Positions 51,468 to 59,551 of a stretch of 64,000 bases of DNA are shown here, one piece after another; positions within the stretch are counted from its first letter, which is position 1, and each line of letters starts with the position of its first letter. Origin of the DNA: [Mycobacterium] zoologicum (GTDB lineage Bacteria > Actinomycetota > Actinomycetes > Mycobacteriales > Mycobacteriaceae); contig NZ_CP083985.1 of NCBI RefSeq assembly GCF_020172665.1, positions 959,994 to 1,023,993 of the forward strand, in the 5' to 3' direction. Made by a program: the position numbers and the translations under genes. A model generated the notes under the pieces. The model had not been told where the DNA came from. It made no database searches and was given only the letters and a program-made list of their open reading frames with translations.

Positions 51468-51583
51468 CGTGTACCTCCCGCAGGTCATGCGATGAGATCG
51501 GCACTATTCGACCCATCCAACGTCGGCGGGCGCGAAATCTATCCCACCGACGCAGTGAGCCTGCCCACGCCGGGCGTCATGGT

Positions 51584-51597
51584 GTGACCGGTGTCAC
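51584..51597. promoter_or_regulatory. CRP-like palindrome GTGA-N6-TCAC
   Basis: GTGACCGGTGTCAC is a symmetric GTGA-N6-TCAC site. It overlaps the last codon of the LLM gene and lies about 120 bp upstream of the 48-residue gene. Mycobacterial CRP (Rv3676 type) prefers this half-site arrangement. Confidence 0.4.
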
Positions 51598-52466
51598 CCG
51601 GCCTTGGCGATGACGTGCTCGGCGAACCGCTCAAGGTTGCGGATCTTGTTCTCCAGCGGCTCGGTGTCGGGCCCCATGATGTAGGGCACCCGGAAACCCA
51701 CGATGACGTCGGTGACGCCTTTGTCCTCCAGGCGCTTGATTCCGTCGAGGGTGAATCCGTCCACCGAGATGACATGGATCTCGAATGGATCGCCGGCGCG
51801 GCCCTCCTCTTCCCGGAGCTGCCCCAGCCGGGCGATCAGGCCGTCGAGCTCGGCCGGGTCGCCTCCGCCATGCATCCAACCGTCGTGGCGTGCCGCCCTG
51901 CGCAGCGCGGCTTCGGCATGGCCGCCGATCAGGATCGGGATCGGCTGAGTCGGGGCCGGGGCCATCTTGGTCTTGGGGATGTCGTAGAACTCGCCGTGGA
52001 ACTCGAAGTAGTCGCCGGTGGTGAGGCCCTGGATGATCTCGATGCACTCATCCATCCGCCTGCCACGCCGGGCGAACGGCACGCCCATCAGGTCGTAGTC
52101 CTCCGGCCAGGGGCTGGTGCCCACGCCCAGTGCCAGCCGGTTGTTGATCATCGAGGCCAGCGAGCCGGCCTGCTTGGCCACCAGGGCCGGCGGGCGGATC
52201 GGCAGCTTGATCACGAACGGGGTGAACCGCAGCGTGCTGGTCACCGCGCCGAGCGCTGCGATCAATACGAACGTCTCGATGAAAGCCTTGCCGTCCAAGA
52301 ACTCTCGGTTGCCGTCGGGGGTGTAGGGATACTTCGAGTCCGACTCGAAGGGATATGCAATGCTGTCCGGGATCGACATGCTGTGGTATCCGGCGGCCTC
52401 GGCGGCCTTGGCGAGCGGAACGTAGTAGCTCGGGTCGGTCATCGCCTCGGCGTAGGTGAAGCGCAC
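51594..52466 (-). CDS. LLM-class F420-dependent oxidoreductase
   Basis: This 290-residue luciferase-like TIM-barrel enzyme of the F420-dependent branch shows the N-terminal RFTYAEAM strand, the LALGVGTSPWPEDYDLMG segment and GGHAEAALRRAARHDGW, which is typical of mycobacterial F420 LLM enzymes. The usual partner is reduced F420 for hydride transfer; the substrate is unknown. Position and strand match Rv0940c in M. tuberculosis. The ATG at 52466 gives the standard start. Confidence 0.88.
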   Translation of the reverse strand: MRFTYAEAMTDPSYYVPLAKAAEAAGYHSMSIPDSIAYPFESDSKYPYTPDGNREFLDGKAFIETFVLIAALGAVTSTLRFTPFVIKLPIRPPALVAKQAGSLASMINNRLALGVGTSPWPEDYDLMGVPFARRGRRMDECIEIIQGLTTGDYFEFHGEFYDIPKTKMAPAPTQPIPILIGGHAEAALRRAARHDGWMHGGGDPAELDGLIARLGQLREEEGRAGDPFEIHVISVDGFTLDGIKRLEDKGVTDVIVGFRVPYIMGPDTEPLENKIRNLERFAEHVIAKAG

Positions 52467-52505
52467 GTGGTCTCCTCGATGGTCGCTACGGGTATTCCCC
52501 GCAGC

Positions 52506-53219
52506 TTAGCCCCGAGGCGGTATCGCGATCCGCACCTGTTCGGGGTCCTCCAGGGGATACGGCGGGTAGCCCGCGGCACCCACCACCGTCAGCGTGCCCC
52601 ACGGTGTCCGCTCGGCGACGCGCCCTTGCGCGGTGTGCTCGCCTACCCGGATGCTGACCTTGGAGCCGGTCACATTGGCGCCCGGAAGATCAGTGAAAAA
52701 CATTCCCTGCCAATGGTATTGACCGTCGATCGGGTCGAAATGCCCGGCCAGCTGAACCCGGGAGGGGTAGTCCTGGCCATTGTGGGTGACCACGGCCGGC
52801 CCGTCGTAGACGTCGTCGTCGCGGGAGCCCGCCAACCCGGTGAGATAGAACCGGGAGAGCCCCCGCGTCGGCAACAGGGGCCGAACCCGCAGCCTTGGCG
52901 AGCGGGATTCGATGCGGGCGGCCCCGCTGCGCTGCAGGGCGTCGACGAGCCGGGCCACGTACCGGGCCTGCCGGCGGGTGTGCGGCCCCGGGATCCGGAA
53001 CCGGTTGGGGATGCCGTGCGCGGCGACGACGTCGTCGGCCGAGGCGACCGCGTCGATGAGAACTCGGGCGGTCACCTCGTCGCCGTCGGTGGTGGTCACC
53101 GTCCACGTCTCGGTGTCGCTGTCGAAGCGGGTGCTCGTCGCCGACTCGACGGTGAGCGCGCCTTCCAGCAACCCGTGCAGGCGTGCCGGGTCGCCCAGCA
53201 CGATCACATCCGGGCTCAC
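52506..53219 (-). CDS. DUF4873 protein (monooxygenase-associated)
   Basis: This 237-residue protein has an N-terminal alpha/beta piece reminiscent of the end of a flavin monooxygenase fold (ARVLIDAVASADDVVAAHG). The C-terminal DUF4873 beta domain (from about residue 130: YDGPAVVTHNGQDYPSRVQLAGHF) is usually fused to flavin monooxygenases. It may be a shortened relative of the Rv0943c monooxygenase. The GTG at 53219 overlaps the stop of the AurF-like gene (GTGA), so it is the second gene of that pair. No FAD-binding GXGXXG motif is present, so independent monooxygenase activity is unlikely. Confidence 0.72.
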   Translation of the reverse strand: MSPDVIVLGDPARLHGLLEGALTVESATSTRFDSDTETWTVTTTDGDEVTARVLIDAVASADDVVAAHGIPNRFRIPGPHTRRQARYVARLVDALQRSGAARIESRSPRLRVRPLLPTRGLSRFYLTGLAGSRDDDVYDGPAVVTHNGQDYPSRVQLAGHFDPIDGQYHWQGMFFTDLPGANVTGSKVSIRVGEHTAQGRVAERTPWGTLTVVGAAGYPPYPLEDPEQVRIAIPPRG

Positions 53220-54118
53220 AGGAAGCCGGCCCGCCGCCACATCCGCCGGGCCAGGCCGCCCATCAGCCCGACCTCTTCGAAGAACGCCGCCAGCGGCGCG
53301 AACGCCGAGCGGGACGCGGCATGGAAGTGCGGGTTGGCCCGCGCTACCCGGCGGGCCTCGCGACCGTCGAGCCCGACCCGGCTGTAGACGATCGGCAGGG
53401 TGAACAGGTGGCGGTAGAACGGTCCGCCGACACCCTGCAGATTGGCCAGCAGCATCCGGCGGTAGCGCGGCATCACCGGCACGCTGCGACGCAGACCGTC
53501 GCGGGCGTACTGGATGTGGCGGGCCTCCTCGGTGACGTGGATGCGCATCACCCGCCGCACGATCGGCTGGATGTCCGGGTCGTCGAGGATCTGGCGCTGC
53601 AGCGCGTCGAAGATCTCCTCGCCGACCAGCGCTGCGCCCCACAGGATGCTGCCGCGGAACAGGAACGGCAGGGCGTTGATGGCGATGCGCTGGTAGCGCT
53701 TCGGGCGCACCGGTACGCCGCCGATCCGGTCGATGGTCTTACCGAACATCAGCATGTGCCGGGTCTCATCGCCCAGCTCGGTCAGCGAGTAATGCGTGGT
53801 CCGCGCGGTGGGGTTCTTGTGCATCATGTCGCGCAGCAGTGCCTGGTTGAGGATGTTCTCGAACCACACCCCGGCCGACAGCACGTTGACCAGTTCCTGG
53901 CGCGACATCTCGATCTGCTGCTCGCGGGTCATCGCCTCCCACAGTGGCGTGCCGTAGAGGGTGCACATCCGCGGCGGCAGGAAGAACTTGTCCGGGTCCA
54001 CCGGGGCGTCCCAGTCGATGTCGACCACCGGCGCGTAGGACTTCTTGACCGAACCCTTCAAGAGCCGCTCGGCGAATTCCTCCCGAGTCGGTTCGCTGGG
54101 TCGCACCACAGTGGTCAT
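53216..54118 (-). CDS. AurF-type diiron oxygenase
   Basis: This 300-residue ferritin-like protein has a four-helix diiron core with ligands in ELVNVLSAGVWFENIL, LGDETRHMLMF (EXXH), VGEEIFDA and TEEARHIQYAR (EEXXH). AurF-like enzymes N-oxygenate amines or hydroxylate lipids. It is coupled to the DUF4873 gene and divergent from the LuxR-type regulator at 54313, with a CRP-like palindrome between. The ATG at 54118 has GGAGTCC-type weak pairing only. Confidence 0.87.
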   Translation of the reverse strand: MTTVVRPSEPTREEFAERLLKGSVKKSYAPVVDIDWDAPVDPDKFFLPPRMCTLYGTPLWEAMTREQQIEMSRQELVNVLSAGVWFENILNQALLRDMMHKNPTARTTHYSLTELGDETRHMLMFGKTIDRIGGVPVRPKRYQRIAINALPFLFRGSILWGAALVGEEIFDALQRQILDDPDIQPIVRRVMRIHVTEEARHIQYARDGLRRSVPVMPRYRRMLLANLQGVGGPFYRHLFTLPIVYSRVGLDGREARRVARANPHFHAASRSAFAPLAAFFEEVGLMGGLARRMWRRAGFL

Positions 54119-54210
54119 CGCAGGAGTCCTCTCTCGCTTCGGTTCTGAAGAAATTAGGAGCCGTCACCCCGCATGTCAATACCGACGGTACCGGATACTT
54201 TCGGTTCTTG

Positions 54211-54226
54211 CGTGACGGCCGTCACG
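54211..54226. promoter_or_regulatory. Perfect 16-bp CRP-like palindrome
   Basis: CGTGACGGCCGTCACG is fully symmetric and has GTGA-N6-TCAC. It lies about midway in the 194-bp gap between the divergent AurF-like and LuxR-type genes. A smaller palindrome, TTGTTAACAA (54273-54282), is nearer the LuxR-type start and may belong to its own control. Confidence 0.5.
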
Positions 54227-54312
54227 GCAGTTCGGCGGCCCAGGAGCGTTATCGTCCAAAATCTTGGAATTGTTGTTAACAAGACGGGCTTTTGTCTGTA
54301 AAAATATTGCGC

Positions 54313-57057
54313 ATGCGGGCTGGTTTGGCAGATCGAAGGGCCGAGTCAACGGCCCTGACAGCCTTCCTTGATCGCACGCTGTCAAAGCCCGGAGTGCTGG
54401 TGCTCGAAGGCGAAGCCGGTATCGGTAAGTCCACCCTGTTGTGGGAGGCAGCCGAGGCCGCAACCGAGCGAGGGTTCCGGGTGCTGTCCGCTTCGGGCGC
54501 ACCGACCGAAGTCAGCTACGCCTACGCCGCGGTGGCCGATCTGCTGGCGACTGTCGTGATACCGGGGGACTTGCCGGAGGCGCAACGCGCCGCGCTGGAG
54601 CAGATCCAGCTTGGTGGTGGTGACGGACCCGCCGGCAATGAGCGGATGGTGGCCACCGCGTTCCTGGCGGTGATACGTGCGTCGGGTTCGCAAGCGCCGG
54701 TGTTGCTCTGCATCGACGACGCCCACTGGTTGGACGCCTCCAGCCAGGCGGTGATCGGGTACGCCGCGCGACGGCTGACCGGGCGGGTCGGGTTGCTGCT
54801 CGCAATTCGGACCGGCTCGGTGAACCCCGTCGACATGAGCTGGTTGAGTGCCGCGCGCCCCGACGCTGTGGTACGTCTGCCGATACGTCCGCTGACTCTG
54901 GGCGGTGTGCACACTGTGGTGTCAGCGCGGCTGGGACACACCTTGCCGCGCCCGGCGATCACGCGGATTCACGAAATATCCGGTGGGAACCCATTTTTCG
55001 CCCTCGAACTGGCTCGGTTCATCTCGGAGGCCCCGGAACAGTCCGACGTACAACTACCCGACAGCCTGGCGGCCCTGGTGCGTGAGCGCATCGGTCAGCC
55101 CGACGAGGAGGTCGCTGCGGTGTTGTTGGCCGCCGCCTGTGCAGCGTTTCCGACCGTGCAGCGGGTGGGTCTGGCCACCGAGCTCAACCCCGATCGGGTC
55201 GTCGAACTGATCGAATCCACGCAGGCGCGCGGGGTGGTCCAGATCGACGGCAGCCGGATCCGATTTCGCCATCCACTGTTCGCCACCGGTGTCGTCCACG
55301 CGGCCGGGCCGTCGGCACGCCGGGCAATGCATCGCCGGTACAGCGAGTTCGTCCACGAGCCCGAGCTCAAGGCGCGGCACATGGCGTTGGCGGCGACGAC
55401 CAACGATCCGGACGCCGTCGAGGCGCTCGACGTGGCCGTCGAGTTCACCCGAACACGCGGTGCCCCGGCGGTCGCCGCCGAACTGATCGAATTGGCCATC
55501 AAACTCGGCGACGACACGCCGGCGCGGCGAATGCGGGCCGCCGAACAGCAATTTCGTTCCGGAGCCTTCGCGTCGGCGCGTACCCACCTGCACTCGATCC
55601 TGGACGGGGCGTCGACTTCGAGCGAATTGCGCTGCACGGCGTTGATCGCGCTGGCAGCGATCACCGGCTACGAAGGCAGCTTGGTGGTGGCCGCTGATCT
55701 GCTGACTCAGGCTATCGACAAGGCCGCCGACTACCCACTGCTACAGCTACATGCCCGCCTGCTGATGGTACCGGTGGCCAGGGTTATCGGCCACGGCCAG
55801 GAGTCGATTGAACTCGCGAATATTGCTGTGGCGCAAGCTGATCAACTTGGCATAGCCGGATTGCGCAGCCAGGCATTGACGATTCAGGCCCTGGTGCGCT
55901 TCTGGTTCGGTCAGGGACTGGACCCGGACGCGCTGCAGCTGGCGGTGGATTCCGAGGACCCTGCCGGCGGTCCTGCGGCGGCGTACCGCGCCGGCGTCGT
56001 CGCGCCGGTGATCCGTTCCTGGGCGGGAGAACTCGTCGATGCTCCCGGACAGATCCGCGCGCTGCGCCAGCGGCTTGCCGAAGGCGGAACCGAGACCGAC
56101 ATTCTATGGATGGATGACTACGCCGCGATGGTCGAGATCTGGTTGGGCCACTACGGCGAGGCGGGAGCCATTGCCGACGAGGCCGTGCAGCGCGCTGAGC
56201 TGATGGGCGCGAAGATGGTGCTGGTCTGCGCCTGGGCGCGCCAGGCATCGGTGGCCGCGTACACCGGGCGCGTCGATGAGGCCCGCTCGGTTGCGCGCAC
56301 GGCACTGGAGGCGGCCCGAGCCATCGGCGACGCACTGCACACCGCGGCGGTGACGGCGACGTGCGCGTTTCTCGAGGTGTCAATGGGCGATCATGCGGCT
56401 GCGATCAAACTGTTGGAGCCGCTGCTGGCGTCCTTCGATCCAGAGCACGGCACCGAGATCGTCGTCGGCTCGTATCTGCCTGACGGCGTGGAGGCATTGG
56501 CAGCGGTGGGGCGCGCAACTGAGGCCGAGCCGTTGGTCGCCGCGCTGGAGCGTAACGGTGCCCGGCTTGATCGGCCGTGGATGCTGGCGGTGGGCGCCCG
56601 TGGCCGCAGTCAACTCTTGGCCGCGCGTGGTGAGCTCAATGCCGCCGAACAGGCTGCCCAGGAAGCGCTGCGACATCATGAACCGCTGCCGATGCCGTTC
56701 GAGAAGGCGCGGACTCAGCTGTTGTTGGGGCAGGTGCAACGCCGACGCCGGCGCCGGCAGGTCGCGGAGGCGACGTTGCGTGCGGCGCTGGAGACCTTCG
56801 AGTTGTTGGGTGCGCCGTTGTGGGCGCAACGCGCCCGTGTGGAGTTGGCGCGGCTGACTCGCGCGGCCGGGGGTGGCGGGCTGACCCCAGCCGAGCATCG
56901 AGTCGCGCAGCTGGCCGCGGCAGGACTGTCGAACAAGCAGATCGCCGCCGAGTTGTTCATCGCCCCCAAGACCGTGGAGATGGCGCTCGGCAGCGTGTAC
57001 CGCAAGTTGGGAATCCGGTCTCGTGGTGGACTGTTCGCGGCGCTCAACGCTGAATGA
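54313..57057 (+). CDS. Large ATP-binding LuxR-type (LAL) regulator
   Basis: This is a 914-residue STAND-type regulator. The N-terminal ATPase has Walker A GEAGIGKSTLL (about residues 33-43) and Walker B LLCIDDAHWLD. A long TPR-like helical middle follows, then a C-terminal LuxR helix-turn-helix (GLTPAEHRVAQLAAAGLSNKQ, ending KTVEMALGSVYRKLGI). Such proteins activate nearby genes on a signal that is usually unknown. The ATG at 54313 is preferred; an in-frame TTG at 54292 is possible. Divergent orientation to the AurF-like pair makes that pair a possible target. Confidence 0.9.
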   Translation: MRAGLADRRAESTALTAFLDRTLSKPGVLVLEGEAGIGKSTLLWEAAEAATERGFRVLSASGAPTEVSYAYAAVADLLATVVIPGDLPEAQRAALEQIQLGGGDGPAGNERMVATAFLAVIRASGSQAPVLLCIDDAHWLDASSQAVIGYAARRLTGRVGLLLAIRTGSVNPVDMSWLSAARPDAVVRLPIRPLTLGGVHTVVSARLGHTLPRPAITRIHEISGGNPFFALELARFISEAPEQSDVQLPDSLAALVRERIGQPDEEVAAVLLAAACAAFPTVQRVGLATELNPDRVVELIESTQARGVVQIDGSRIRFRHPLFATGVVHAAGPSARRAMHRRYSEFVHEPELKARHMALAATTNDPDAVEALDVAVEFTRTRGAPAVAAELIELAIKLGDDTPARRMRAAEQQFRSGAFASARTHLHSILDGASTSSELRCTALIALAAITGYEGSLVVAADLLTQAIDKAADYPLLQLHARLLMVPVARVIGHGQESIELANIAVAQADQLGIAGLRSQALTIQALVRFWFGQGLDPDALQLAVDSEDPAGGPAAAYRAGVVAPVIRSWAGELVDAPGQIRALRQRLAEGGTETDILWMDDYAAMVEIWLGHYGEAGAIADEAVQRAELMGAKMVLVCAWARQASVAAYTGRVDEARSVARTALEAARAIGDALHTAAVTATCAFLEVSMGDHAAAIKLLEPLLASFDPEHGTEIVVGSYLPDGVEALAAVGRATEAEPLVAALERNGARLDRPWMLAVGARGRSQLLAARGELNAAEQAAQEALRHHEPLPMPFEKARTQLLLGQVQRRRRRRQVAEATLRAALETFELLGAPLWAQRARVELARLTRAAGGGGLTPAEHRVAQLAAAGLSNKQIAAELFIAPKTVEMALGSVYRKLGIRSRGGLFAALNAE

Positions 57058-57121
57058 CGTCCAGTCAATTCCAGGGAAATCCCTGGTTCGCTGAGAGGGT
57101 TTTCCCCCTAGTGTCAGAGCC

Positions 57122-57397
57122 ATGGGTGACAGCCGGTCGGCGCGTCAGTGTTTCCTGGTCGAGTGGTACCAACCCGATCCTCTCGAATCGGCCGTGGATG
57201 CTGCCATCGATCGGCTCGTAGGCGCCGCGGCTGCCGTGCACGCGCAGTTGCTCCTCACGTTGACCTCGCCCAGCGACGAAACGCTGTTCGGGGTCATCGT
57301 CGCGGATTCCGCTGAGGTCGTAATCGCGATGTGCCGGCAGGCCGGATGGCACGTCGATCGGATCACCGCCGGGGTGCGGGCCCGGATCGGCGGCTAG
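57122..57397 (+). CDS. Small DUF4242-like ferredoxin-fold protein
   Basis: This 91-residue protein has the pattern FLVEWYQPDPLESAVDAAIDR, a middle strand LTSPSDETLFGVIVADSAE and a final AGWHVDRITAGVRARI. It resembles DUF4242 (SCO4226-like) proteins, a small beta-alpha-beta fold reported to bind nickel in one member. The normal metal His is not obvious. It follows the LAL regulator by 64 bp. The call is at fold level only. Confidence 0.6.
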   Translation: MGDSRSARQCFLVEWYQPDPLESAVDAAIDRLVGAAAAVHAQLLLTLTSPSDETLFGVIVADSAEVVIAMCRQAGWHVDRITAGVRARIGG

Positions 57398-57453
57398 CGA
57401 GAGCGGCTACGAACTCACCCCGCACTGACGCCGCACCGAGTAGTTTTGCGCCC

Positions 57454-57846
57454 ATGGGAACATTCGTCGTTCGCGCATGCCTCACCGGACTCGCACTGTG
57501 GGTGGTCACCAAGATCGTCTCGGGGGTCACGTTCGTCGGCGGTGACACCACGCTGCAGCGGGTGGGCATCATCTTCGTGGTGGCGTTGGTCTTCGGATTG
57601 GTCAACGCCTTCATCAAACCGGTCGTGCAGCTGCTGTCGATCCCGCTGTACATCCTCACGCTGGGGTTGTTCCACATCGTGGTGAACGCGCTGATGCTGT
57701 GGATCACTGCGTGGATCACCGACAACACCACGCACTGGGGGCTGCACATCGCCGACTTCTGGTGGGATGCCATCTGGGCGGCGATCGTGCTGTCCCTGGT
57801 GAGCTGGGTGCTCTCACTGGTGGCGGGGCGCGCGGCCCGGGCCTGA
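57454..57846 (+). CDS. Phage-holin-4-family membrane protein
   Basis: This 130-residue protein has four helices (GLALWVVTKIVSGV, RVGIIFVVALVFGLVNAFIK, SIPLYILTLGLFHIVVNALML, and a C-terminal WDAIWAAIVLSLVSWVLSLV). It is the mycobacterial 4TMS holin-like family found in chromosomes without phage. Its role is unknown; membrane or envelope stress is sometimes suggested. The ATG at 57454 begins the first helix properly. It is 5 bp upstream of the fpg-like gene, so it shares its transcript. Confidence 0.87.
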   Translation: MGTFVVRACLTGLALWVVTKIVSGVTFVGGDTTLQRVGIIFVVALVFGLVNAFIKPVVQLLSIPLYILTLGLFHIVVNALMLWITAWITDNTTHWGLHIADFWWDAIWAAIVLSLVSWVLSLVAGRAARA

Positions 57847-57851
57847 CGGCG

Positions 57852-58703
57852 GTGCCGGAGCTGCCGGAAGTCGAAGCGCTCGCCGACCATCTGCGCCGGC
57901 ATGCGGTCGGCTCGGTGATCAGCCGCATCGATGTGGCGGCGCTGTCGGTGCTCAAGACCTTCGCCCCGCCGATCGACGCACTGCGCGGCCAGACCGTCAC
58001 CGACGCGCACCGCTGGGGCAAGTACCTCGGCATGCAGGCCGGCCCGCTGTATCTGATCAGCCACCTGTCGCGGGCCGGCTGGCTGCGCTGGTCGGATGCG
58101 CTGGCGCCGGCGCCGCTGCGGCCCGGAAAGGGGCCGATCGCGCTGCGGGTGCACCTGGGTGGTCCCGGCTTCGATCTCACCGAGGCCGGCACCCAGAAAC
58201 GGCTTGCGGTCTGGCTGGTCGAGGATCCGGCCACGGTGCCGGGCATCGCCGGGCTCGGTCCCGATGCGTTGGCGGTGACGGCCGAGCAGCTGGCCGGACT
58301 GCTGGCCGGAAACAGCGGGCGCATCAAGAACGTCATCACCGATCAGAAGGTGATCGCCGGCGTCGGCAACGCCTACAGTGACGAAATTCTGCACACCGCA
58401 AGGATTTCTCCGTTCGCCACCGCGTCGAAGCTGTCCGCCGAGCAGCTTGCCGCTCTGCACGACGCGATGCGGTCCGTGCTCGCTGACGCGGTGACGCGCT
58501 CGGTGGGGCAGCAGGCCGCGACGTTGAAGGGCGAGAAGCGTTCGGGGCTGAAGGTGCACGCGCGCACCGGGCTGCCCTGCCCGGTCTGCGGCGACACGGT
58601 GCGTGAGGTGTCGTTCTCCGACAAGTCCTTCCAGTACTGCCCGACGTGTCAGACCGGCGGCAAGGTGCTCGCCGACCGGCGGATGTCGCGGCTGCTCAAG
58701 TAG
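57852..58703 (+). CDS. Fpg/Nei-family DNA glycosylase
   Basis: This 283-residue base-excision-repair enzyme starts with a GTG-initiated PELPEVEAL; Pro2 is the catalytic N-terminal nucleophile, followed by Glu. The helix-two-turn-helix segment is near KVIAGVGNAYSDEIL and a C-terminal zinc finger has CPVCGDTV...YCPTCQTGG. It removes oxidised bases and nicks the abasic site. The position matches Rv0944 in M. tuberculosis, but that product is shorter as I recall, whereas this one is full length with its own catalytic N-terminus. It is followed 9 bp later by an SDR. Confidence 0.93.
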   Translation: MPELPEVEALADHLRRHAVGSVISRIDVAALSVLKTFAPPIDALRGQTVTDAHRWGKYLGMQAGPLYLISHLSRAGWLRWSDALAPAPLRPGKGPIALRVHLGGPGFDLTEAGTQKRLAVWLVEDPATVPGIAGLGPDALAVTAEQLAGLLAGNSGRIKNVITDQKVIAGVGNAYSDEILHTARISPFATASKLSAEQLAALHDAMRSVLADAVTRSVGQQAATLKGEKRSGLKVHARTGLPCPVCGDTVREVSFSDKSFQYCPTCQTGGKVLADRRMSRLLK

Positions 58704-58712
58704 GCTGCCGCC

Positions 58713-59462
58713 GTGACCCGTCAGAAGATCCTCATCACCGGGGCCAGCTCCGGTCTGGGTGCCGGCATGGCCCGCGCATTCGCCGCACGCGGACGCGACC
58801 TGGCATTGTGCGCGCGTCGTACTGACCGGCTCGATGAGCTGAAAAGCGAACTGACGCAGAAATATCCCGAGATCACGGTGGCGGTGGCGGCTCTTGACGT
58901 CAACGATCACGACGAGGTGCCCCGGGTCTTCACCCAGCTTGCTGATGAGCTCGGTGGGATCGACCGGGTCATCGTCAACGCCGGCATCGGCAAGGGCGCC
59001 CGGCTGGGGTCGGGCAAGCTGTGGGCCAACAAGGCCACCATCGAGACCAACCTGGTTGCCGCGCTGGTGCAGATCGAGACGGCGATCGAGATGTTCAACG
59101 CCGCCGGCGGCGGCCACCTGGTGCTGATCTCTTCGGTGCTGGGCACCAGGGGCGTGCCGGGCGTCAAGGCCGCCTACGCCGCCAGCAAGGCCGGGGTGTC
59201 GTCGCTGGGGGAGTCGCTGCGCGCCGAGTACTCGCACGGCCCGATCAAGGTCACGGTGTTGGAGCCGGGCTACATCGAATCGGAGATGACGGCCAAGTCG
59301 GGCTCGACCATGTTGATGGTGGACAACGAGACCGGGGTCAAGGCGATGGTGCGCGCGATCGAGCGCGAAACCGGGCGGGCGGCGGTACCGCCGTGGCCGT
59401 GGGCTCCGCTGGTGTGGCTCTTGCGCCTGATGCCGGCGCGGTTCACCAAACGCTTCGCCTGA
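58713..59462 (+). CDS. Short-chain dehydrogenase (Rv0945-like)
   Basis: This 249-residue SDR has TGASSGLGAGMA, the VNAGIG strand, the catalytic Ser in LISSVLG and YAASKAGV as YXXXK. PGYIESEM and a C-terminal hydrophobic tail (PPWPWAPLVWLLRLMPARF) suggest membrane association. The GTG at 58713 follows the glycosylase closely. Synteny with Rv0945 supports the placement. The substrate is unknown. It ends convergently toward pgi, with an inverted repeat in the gap. Confidence 0.9.
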   Translation: MTRQKILITGASSGLGAGMARAFAARGRDLALCARRTDRLDELKSELTQKYPEITVAVAALDVNDHDEVPRVFTQLADELGGIDRVIVNAGIGKGARLGSGKLWANKATIETNLVAALVQIETAIEMFNAAGGGHLVLISSVLGTRGVPGVKAAYAASKAGVSSLGESLRAEYSHGPIKVTVLEPGYIESEMTAKSGSTMLMVDNETGVKAMVRAIERETGRAAVPPWPWAPLVWLLRLMPARFTKRFA

Positions 59463-59481
59463 GCCCCCATTTTTCCGCCCA

Positions 59482-59534
59482 CCGTGCAGAAATATCCAGC
59501 CTCACCTGGGGTTTTGGCGGCCAATTCTGCACGG
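59482..59534. terminator. Inverted repeat between convergent SDR and pgi genes
   Basis: CCGTGCAGAA (59482-59491) and its exact complement TTCTGCACGG (59525-59534) flank a 33-nt loop, with CCCCCA and GGTGGGGG further out. Its position between two convergent stops suggests a two-way terminator, although the loop is long and the U-tract poor. Confidence 0.45.
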
Positions 59535-59551
59535 TCGCGGTGGGGGCGGTG

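Noticed and set aside
57454..57846. Prophage marker (holin)
   Set aside because: This holin-like family is a normal chromosomal membrane protein in mycobacteria; no other phage gene is near and the locus is syntenic core.
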